10,521 nucleotides of DNA, from NCBI GenBank assembly GCA_902767025.1, contig CACXFZ010000017.1:1-10521 (forward strand). The letters run 5' to 3'. The notes beneath the pieces were generated by a model that was not told the origin of the DNA, searched no databases, and was given only the letters and a program-made list of their open reading frames with translations. Below are positions 6,098-10,521 of this stretch, piece by piece. The stretch is from an uncultured Coriobacteriaceae bacterium. Its GTDB lineage: Bacteria > Actinomycetota > Coriobacteriia > Coriobacteriales > Eggerthellaceae. The translations under genes and the position numbers were made by a program. Position 1 is the first letter of the stretch. Every line of letters begins with the position of its first letter.

Positions 6098-7748
6098 GTG
6101 CGCAGGAAGGTCCTGATCTCTGCCGCATGCGCGCTCGTCGCACTCGCCTTGTGCGTGCCGAGCTTTGCAAGCGGGCGCACGTCGGTGCCGAACCAGCAGG
6201 ACCTGGTGGCCGGCTCCGACGCGCAGGGCCAGTCGGATGACATCATGGCGCGTTACACGCTGCCGGCGTTCGACGCTGCGGCGGGTGCTTCCAGCGGGAA
6301 GCTCGCCGACGTGCAGGTGATGGTCAAGGCACAACGAGTGGGGGGTGGGATCGCCGTATCCGAGCGACCCCACCTCTGTCATGCAGGGACTTGCCGACGA
6401 CATCGCCTCCCATGAGGAGCTTGCGCGCGTCTACCACGGCGAGGTGGACTTCGACGGCACCACGGCCGCCGAGCTGCAGCAGGTGCTGGATGCCAGCCAA
6501 GGGAAGCTGGCGCACATCACCACCCCCGACTTGGTGCTCGACCAGCCGATCGACGTGCCCTCCGACACCCATATCGACGGCACCGGGTCGCGCATCTGGT
6601 GCGAGGTGCCCTCGGCCCTGTTCCTCGTCGAAGGACAGCGCGGCGTTTCGCTCGAAAACCTCGACATCTCCGGCAACGCAGACATCGCCGTGTTCGCGCG
6701 CGATGCTTCCGACCTGGTGGTGGGCAACTGCCATATCCACGACCTGCGCGGCAAGGCGGTGGTCGTCGTGGGGTCGAGCGCGTACTTCCACATCCTGGAC
6801 AACGAGTTTCGGCAGAACCGGCAAGGCGGCATCACGGTGGGAGGCGGCAGTTCGTACGGCATGCTGCGGGGCAACCGCATCTGCTCGAACACGGGGTACT
6901 CGAACTGGATGGCGGGCATGGTGCTCACCAACGTGGACGCGGAAAGCCCCGAAACGCTGTGGTCATCGTTTCCCGGCGAGACGCCCCATTTCGTGGAGCG
7001 CCACACTCTGGCCGGCATCCCCGCTTCGGCGCATGACGTCATCGTCCGGGACAACACCGTGGAGCACAACCAGTCCTCTGGCGTCTACCTGGACGGCGTC
7101 TACCGGTGCTACCTGACGGGCAACACCATCCAGCACAACGACAAGGAGGGCATGTGCCTGGACGGCGGCACCTTGGGATGCTTCGTGCAGGGCAACACGG
7201 TTGCGGACGACGGCAAGCGCGCCCGCCAGTCGGAAGCGGCGCTCGCCCTGGACGGCATGCTGGACTTCGGCTACCTGGAAGACGGGTCGGCCGTGGCGAA
7301 GCTGCCCGGCATCTCGCTGGACAACGCGGCGTACAACACCCTCGAGGCGAACACGGTGCGCGGCAACTGGGGTGGCGGGATCAAGGCCGTGCGGTGCGCG
7401 GTGCGAAACGTAATCGCAGGCAACGCCATCGACGACAACAACAGGGGAGCCAACGACACGTTCTTCTTCGTGGGAGTGGAGCTGGGCAACGCCAACGAGG
7501 AGCTGCAGGGCGAGGATCTGGACTACCTGCCCAGCCATCAGAACCTGGTCGTGGGCAACCGGATCACCGGCCCGCACTACGCCGGCGTGCTGATATCGCA
7601 CGGGTGCGAGGGCAACATCGTCTCGCGCAACGTGATCAGGGGCAACAGCAACTTCGCCATCCTGTGCGGGTCGCGTTTGAGCACCGACCTTTCCGGCAAC
7701 GAATACGACGGGCACATCGTCTCGCGGACCATCCTGCCGTTCCTCTAG
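6098..7748 (+). pseudogene. Exported parallel beta-helix protein, copy 1, interrupted by a frameshift
   Basis: A probable secreted right-handed beta-helix (pectin-lyase-fold) protein of unknown substrate. The GTG at 6098 (GGAGG 11 nt upstream) opens a signal peptide (VRRKVLIS, a hydrophobic core, then a PSFA|SG cleavage site after residue 24). That frame then runs off into unrelated sequence and stops at 6415. The beta-helix continues one base further on, in the frame that stops at 7748. Aligned with the intact second copy, QAQAWG corresponds to KAQ/EWG: one extra base, most simply the C at 6335, breaks the frame. Without it the product would be 549 aa. The helix shows many GN-x-I/V-x-x-N turns, plus SGNADIAVFARDAS, YFHILDN, SNWMAG, GVYRCY and GNWGGG shared with copy 2. 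The GTG at 6345 is a poor independent start (no spaced SD, no export signal). Real decay, sequencing error and phase variation all remain possible. Confidence 0.8.
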
Positions 7749-7756
7749 CATGCCTC

Positions 7757-7776
7757 GGGTGCCTGTCTGGGCGCCC
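7757..7776 (+). other. Hairpin just after beta-helix copy 1
   Basis: GGGTGCC-TGTCTG-GGCGCCC forms a 7-bp stem with one G-U pair and a 6-nt loop, starting 8 nt after the stop codon. No T-tract follows directly (TTGCCGC), so it is at best an atypical terminator or an mRNA 3'-end stabiliser. Confidence 0.4.
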
Positions 7777-7812
7777 TTGCCGCACATCCGTTTTGCTTTC
7801 ATGCGCTGAATG

Positions 7813-7842
7813 CCCCTGGGTTTACCGTGAGCCTGGGGTTTT
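7813..7842 (+). terminator. Weak terminator-like hairpin between the beta-helix genes
   Basis: CCCCTGG and CCTGGGG pair with a single T-T mismatch around a 12-nt loop and are followed by TTTTC. The short T-tract and mismatch make it weak. Together with the hairpin at 7757-7776 it would separate copy 1 from copy 2. Confidence 0.4.
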
Positions 7843-7865
7843 CTGCCGCAATACCCCTTGTGTAG

Positions 7866-7874
7866 TGATACAGT
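7866..7874 (+). promoter_or_regulatory. Candidate extended -10 promoter of beta-helix copy 2
   Basis: TGATACAGT fits a TGn extended -10 with a moderate hexamer (TACAGT, four of six). It would place transcription start about 25 nt before the GTG at 7905. No clear -35 is visible. Confidence 0.35.
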
Positions 7875-7904
7875 TTCAGGTTGCGTGCGACGAAAGGGTA
7901 TTCA

Positions 7905-9659
7905 GTGCGGAACAAGGCGATCATAGGAGCTGTGGCCGTTGCGGTCATCGCGGTGCTGTTGAGCATCCCTGCGGTGCTGCAGCCATCCCTTTTGCGTGCG
8001 GTTCAGATGGACCGCATGTCCGAAAGCGTCACCGGAGCTGCGCAGGACGAGACCTCCTCTCTGCCGAGCACTGCCGAGCCCGGACAGGGTCAGGAATCGC
8101 TGACCAGCGAGGCGCTGATGCCGGCAGGCCTGGAAGACGTCGACGGGGGGCGCCTACTGATGTTCGAAGGGCTGAGCCTTCCCTCGTACACCCCGATCGG
8201 CGAGGCGTCGTCCGAAATGGCTTCGTCACAGGCTTTCGCCCAGGCGCAGGCATGGGGGCTGGCGGTGGACTTCCCCAGCGATCCCGCTTCTGCGGTGCAG
8301 GGCCTGCGGGCCGACCTGAACGCGCATCTTCCCGTGGGTGTCGAATGGCATCGCACGGTGGAGTTCTGGGGCAACACGTCCGAAGAGCTGCAAGACGCCG
8401 TGGACAACTTCCCGGGCTACCTGATCGAGGTCAAGGCCGAGCAGCTGCAGTTCGACTCGACCGTTTCCCTGCCTGACAACACGCACATCCAAGGCAATGG
8501 CGTGCGCATCTGGTGCGAGCTGGAGGGCGCTGCGTTTTCCGTCGTCGATGCCACCAAGGTGTCGCTGCAGAACCTGGAGGTGTCGGGCAACGCCGACATC
8601 GCCGTGTTTGCGCGCGACGCCTCGCATCTGGTGGTGAGCGGTTGCCACTTCCACGCGCTGCGGGGCATGGGCGTGGTCGTGTCCGGGCAGAGCAGCTACT
8701 TCCATATCCTGGACAACAGCATCCGTCAGAACAAGCAGGGCGGCATCCAGGTGGGCGGGGCCAGCAGCTACGGCTCGATCGCGCGCAACGACGTGTCGTA
8801 CAACAACGGCATGTCGAACTGGATGGCCGGCATCGTGCTCACGTCGCTCGACGTCAAGCGGTCTGGCGAGCTGTGGGACGCGTTCCCCACGACGCCGCCG
8901 TATTCGCCGCAGCGCGACACCATCGTCAGCGCCGATGATTCCGTGCACAACGTGCTCGTGCAGGGCAACACCATCGAGCGCAACGAGTCGATGGGCGTGT
9001 ACTGCGACGGTGTCTACCGCTGCTACATGCAGGGCAACACCATCCACGACAACGACAAAGAGGGCGTCGGGCTTTCCGGTGGCTGTACCGGGTGCGTGGC
9101 GACGGGCAACGACATCGCCGGCAACGGCAAGCGCGCGCTGCAATCCGCCGAGGCCCTGGAAAACGACGGGGTGGCCGGTTTCGGCACGATGGCCGATGGG
9201 TCGTCGAAGGCGAAGCTGGCGGGCGTGACGCTGGACAACGTTGCCTACAACACCGTCGAGGGCAACAGCATCAAGGGCAACTGGGGCGGCGGCGTGAAGG
9301 CCGTGCGCTCTGCGATGCGCAACGTGATCGCCCGCAACAACGTTGCCGACAACAACAAGGGCAAGAACGACGCGTTCACCTTCTCGGGCATCGAGCTTGC
9401 CTGCGAAGCGCTCGAATCGCAGGCAAGCGGCAAGGACCAGCTGCCCGACTTCGAGAACCTGATCATGGGCAACACGGTCAGCGGCGGGCACTATGCCGGC
9501 ATCATGCTGGTCGAAGGCTGCGCCGGCAACGTTGTTTCGGGCAACGTGGTGCAGGGGAGCACGCACTACGCGCTGCTGAACGACTCGCGCCTGTCCAACA
9601 GCCTGTCGGGCAACACCTACACCGGCAGGGTTCTCGACCGCAGCATCCTGGGCATGTAG
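7905..9659 (+). CDS. Exported right-handed parallel beta-helix protein, copy 2 (intact)
   Basis: The 584-aa protein is of unknown activity. A short basic start (RNK) and one hydrophobic segment (about 5-24) form a signal peptide or membrane anchor. Residues 35-100 are rich in Ser, Glu, Gly and Pro and look like a flexible linker. A short domain (about 115-195, WGLAVDFPSDPASAVQGL, then NTSEELQDAV) leads into the beta-helix (about 190-578), built of repeated GN-x-I/V-x-x-N coils such as QGNTIERN, QGNTIHDN and MGNTVSGGH. This is the architecture of the pectate lyase-like/NosD-like superfamily, which includes polysaccharide lyases, epimerases and adhesive surface proteins. I cannot name catalytic residues. 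The GTG at 7905 is preferred to the TTG at 7881 because AAAGGG lies 6 nt before it, and the resulting VRNK start mirrors the VRRK start of copy 1. It is a clear tandem paralogue of 6098-7748. Confidence 0.88.
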   Translation: MRNKAIIGAVAVAVIAVLLSIPAVLQPSLLRAVQMDRMSESVTGAAQDETSSLPSTAEPGQGQESLTSEALMPAGLEDVDGGRLLMFEGLSLPSYTPIGEASSEMASSQAFAQAQAWGLAVDFPSDPASAVQGLRADLNAHLPVGVEWHRTVEFWGNTSEELQDAVDNFPGYLIEVKAEQLQFDSTVSLPDNTHIQGNGVRIWCELEGAAFSVVDATKVSLQNLEVSGNADIAVFARDASHLVVSGCHFHALRGMGVVVSGQSSYFHILDNSIRQNKQGGIQVGGASSYGSIARNDVSYNNGMSNWMAGIVLTSLDVKRSGELWDAFPTTPPYSPQRDTIVSADDSVHNVLVQGNTIERNESMGVYCDGVYRCYMQGNTIHDNDKEGVGLSGGCTGCVATGNDIAGNGKRALQSAEALENDGVAGFGTMADGSSKAKLAGVTLDNVAYNTVEGNSIKGNWGGGVKAVRSAMRNVIARNNVADNNKGKNDAFTFSGIELACEALESQASGKDQLPDFENLIMGNTVSGGHYAGIMLVEGCAGNVVSGNVVQGSTHYALLNDSRLSNSLSGNTYTGRVLDRSILGM

Positions 9660-9663
9660 CAAT

Positions 9664-9680
9664 CAGGCGGGATGCGCCTG
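9664..9680 (+). other. Hairpin after beta-helix copy 2
   Basis: CAGGCG-GGATG-CGCCTG is a perfect 6-bp stem with a 5-nt loop, starting 4 nt after the stop codon. There is no T-tract behind it (CTCCCGGG), so it is not a standard intrinsic terminator. Like the hairpin after copy 1, it may protect the mRNA end or act as a T-less terminator. Confidence 0.4.
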
Positions 9681-9732
9681 CTCCCGGGTCGGCGACAGGT
9701 AAGGGAAATCCGAGTCTGCATTGCTACGAAAT

Positions 9733-9749
9733 CGCATGGTATGCATGCG
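9733..9749 (+). promoter_or_regulatory. Perfect inverted repeat upstream of the toxin-antitoxin pair
   Basis: CGCATG-GTATG-CATGCG is a perfect 6-bp inverted repeat with a 5-nt spacer, 94 nt upstream of the candidate antitoxin start. No T-tract follows. It could be an operator for autoregulation of the downstream pair, or a second hairpin at the end of the beta-helix transcript. Confidence 0.3.
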
Positions 9750-9843
9750 CCGTGGCAGCGGTTTCGCGTGCTTGTCTGGCTTTGGAATCGGCCTGTTGAT
9801 AAGATAGGAACTGTTCAGGCCATGCGAGTTGCGAGGTTGTGAA

Positions 9844-10164
9844 ATGGAAAAGATCCAGGTGGTTCTCGACAGGGAGAAAATCCTCGAGGAGGAACGCTAC
9901 AGCTTCGACAAGATGCAGGCAGCCGTGGATGCCGTTCTTGTGGATGGCTACGGGCTGGTGAAAGAGGGCGATGGGTTCTACTACGGCCAGAACGCAGCCG
10001 ATGATTACTCGAGGTTTTGGCTTGCGATTCTGAAGCTGAAAGACCAGCCCTGGTTCTTGGACAACGTCAAGTCGTTCCTGTGGTTCAACAGCGACGATTC
10101 GGACGATCCCGAAGACTTCTCCATCGAAGACTTGCGCCTCCATTATGCTGGGGCAGCCGTTTAA
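9844..10164 (+). CDS. Small acidic protein, candidate antitoxin of the VapD-like toxin
   Basis: The 106-aa acidic protein has no membrane segment or signal peptide. It begins with a charged helical region (about 8-33, including KILEEERYSFDKMQAAVD) and has a central part with FYYGQNAADDYSRFWL (45-60). Next are the aromatic-rich QPWFLDNVKSFLWF (68-81) and a very acidic tail (SDDSDDPEDFSIEDL, 83-97). The ATG at 9844 is chosen over a TTG five codons upstream because GAGG lies 7 nt before it. The stop is only 3 nt before the VapD-like gene, so the two are co-transcribed and probably coupled. Position first in the pair and acidity suit an antitoxin that neutralises a basic RNase. I recall similar small proteins beside VapD-like genes in other Gram-positive bacteria, but this could not be searched. 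No DNA-binding motif is evident. Confidence 0.75.
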   Translation: MEKIQVVLDREKILEEERYSFDKMQAAVDAVLVDGYGLVKEGDGFYYGQNAADDYSRFWLAILKLKDQPWFLDNVKSFLWFNSDDSDDPEDFSIEDLRLHYAGAAV

Positions 10165-10167
10165 CCG

Positions 10168-10518
10168 ATGGCAACCAGGCGACGCAACAAGGCGATCAAT
10201 TTTGACCTGGACACTGCTTCGCTGCGCGGCTTTTTCGGCGAGACGGGCCGGAGTGGGGCCTATGCCGCAATTCGGTCATTCATGGAAAAGAACGGATTCG
10301 AGCACAGGCAAGGCTCGGGATACCGTTCGCTGAGGCCGTTTTCCGAAGCAGAGATCGTCGATCTGGTGGTCAAGATGTACGAAGAGCTCGCATGGCTGCC
10401 CGACTGCGTGCAGAAGCTCGACGTCACGAATATTGGTCGGGAGTACGACATACATGCCATCGCCCGAGCGCGCATGGAGGAAGCTTCGACCGAACTCGAG
10501 TTCGAGATAGGCCTCTAG
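10168..10518 (+). CDS. VapD-like protein, putative endoribonuclease toxin
   Basis: The 116-aa protein resembles the VapD family, small ferredoxin-like-fold endoribonucleases related to Cas2. The first strand reads KAINFDLD (8-15), matching the VapD N-terminal AxxFDL pattern with its conserved Asp (Asp13). The segment AYAAIRSFMEKNGFEHRQGSGY (split as 31-40 and 41-52) parallels the VapD helix followed by GFE-x-x-QGSVY. LAWLPDCVQKLDV (74-86) matches the WFKKSVRDI-like region. A basic N-terminus (ATRRRNK) and an acidic C-terminal extension (102-114) make it longer than the usual roughly 95 aa. It starts 3 nt after the small acidic gene. Its own SD is weak (GGGG about 14 nt upstream), suggesting dependence on upstream translation. 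The gene ends 3 nt before the window edge. Toxicity is inferred from the family; VapD proteins in several bacteria are RNases. Confidence 0.75.
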   Translation: MATRRRNKAINFDLDTASLRGFFGETGRSGAYAAIRSFMEKNGFEHRQGSGYRSLRPFSEAEIVDLVVKMYEELAWLPDCVQKLDVTNIGREYDIHAIARARMEEASTELEFEIGL

Positions 10519-10521
10519 CCC

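Noticed and set aside
6326..6345. Programmed ribosomal frameshift in beta-helix copy 1
   Set aside because: A +1 shift would be needed. There is no recognised +1 site or stop codon at the slip point and no obvious stimulatory element, and copy 2 needs no shift. A mutation or sequence error is simpler.
5135..6403. Long minus-strand open frame (422 codons) antisense to alsT
   Set aside because: His/Asp/Gly-rich shadow of the symporter; no fold or motif, and it crosses the alsT stop and the next gene start.
7106..8476. Plus-strand open frame spanning the gap between the two beta-helix genes
   Set aside because: It is a frame-shifted, Arg/Gly-rich reading of both genes joined across the intergenic region, with no recognisable domain.
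8226..9662. Long minus-strand open frame (478 codons) antisense to beta-helix copy 2
   Set aside because: Its repetitive VVARNVVA-like sequence simply mirrors the GN-x-I-x-x-N codon pattern of the real gene on the other strand.
9772..9805. Promoter for the toxin-antitoxin pair (TTGTCT or TTGGAA with TAAGAT)
   Set aside because: Spacings of 22 and 12 nt are outside the usual range and the -10 matches only four of six bases.

Overview
The window looks like a piece of a high-GC anaerobic actinobacterium, most likely a gut Coriobacteriia/Eggerthellaceae-type organism. This is an inference from three things: strong GC bias at third codon positions, a group II ECF vitamin transporter under an FMN riboswitch, and a sodium:alanine-type symporter. 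No rRNA or tRNA was seen to confirm the lineage, and there is no CRISPR array, insertion sequence or phage gene.

Left part (188-3660, minus strand): a compact riboflavin-uptake operon transcribed leftward. An extended -10 promoter (about 3648-3657) is followed by a well-preserved FMN riboswitch (about 3495-3630) and a terminator-like hairpin (3429-3453). Then come ribU (substrate-binding S component), ecfA1, ecfA2 and ecfT. ecfA1/ecfA2 overlap by ATGA and ecfA2/ecfT by 8 nt, so the three energy-coupling genes are translationally coupled and sit under FMN control with the S component. Positions 1-187, downstream of ecfT, hold no supportable gene and no convincing terminator.

Middle (3661-6070, plus strand): the divergent intergenic region has an isolated rightward intrinsic terminator (3720-3741) and then a probable promoter. 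Next is a 209-aa protein with two membrane segments and a C-terminal four-cysteine zinc ribbon, function unknown. After a 157-nt gap carrying an inverted repeat, a -10-like box and a strong leader hairpin comes an AGCS-family Na+/amino acid symporter (alsT type).

Right part (6098-9659, plus strand): two tandem paralogues encoding exported right-handed parallel beta-helix proteins of unknown activity. The first begins 27 nt after the symporter and has a clean signal peptide, but it is split by a +1 frameshift near 6335. Comparison with the intact second copy shows that one extra base explains the break. The second copy is intact (584 aa) and has a longer low-complexity stretch between its N-terminal hydrophobic segment and the helix.

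Far right (9844-10518, plus strand): a two-gene cassette separated by 3 nt. It comprises a small acidic protein and a VapD-like (Cas2-fold) putative endoribonuclease, and reads as a toxin-antitoxin pair with the acidic protein as the candidate antitoxin.
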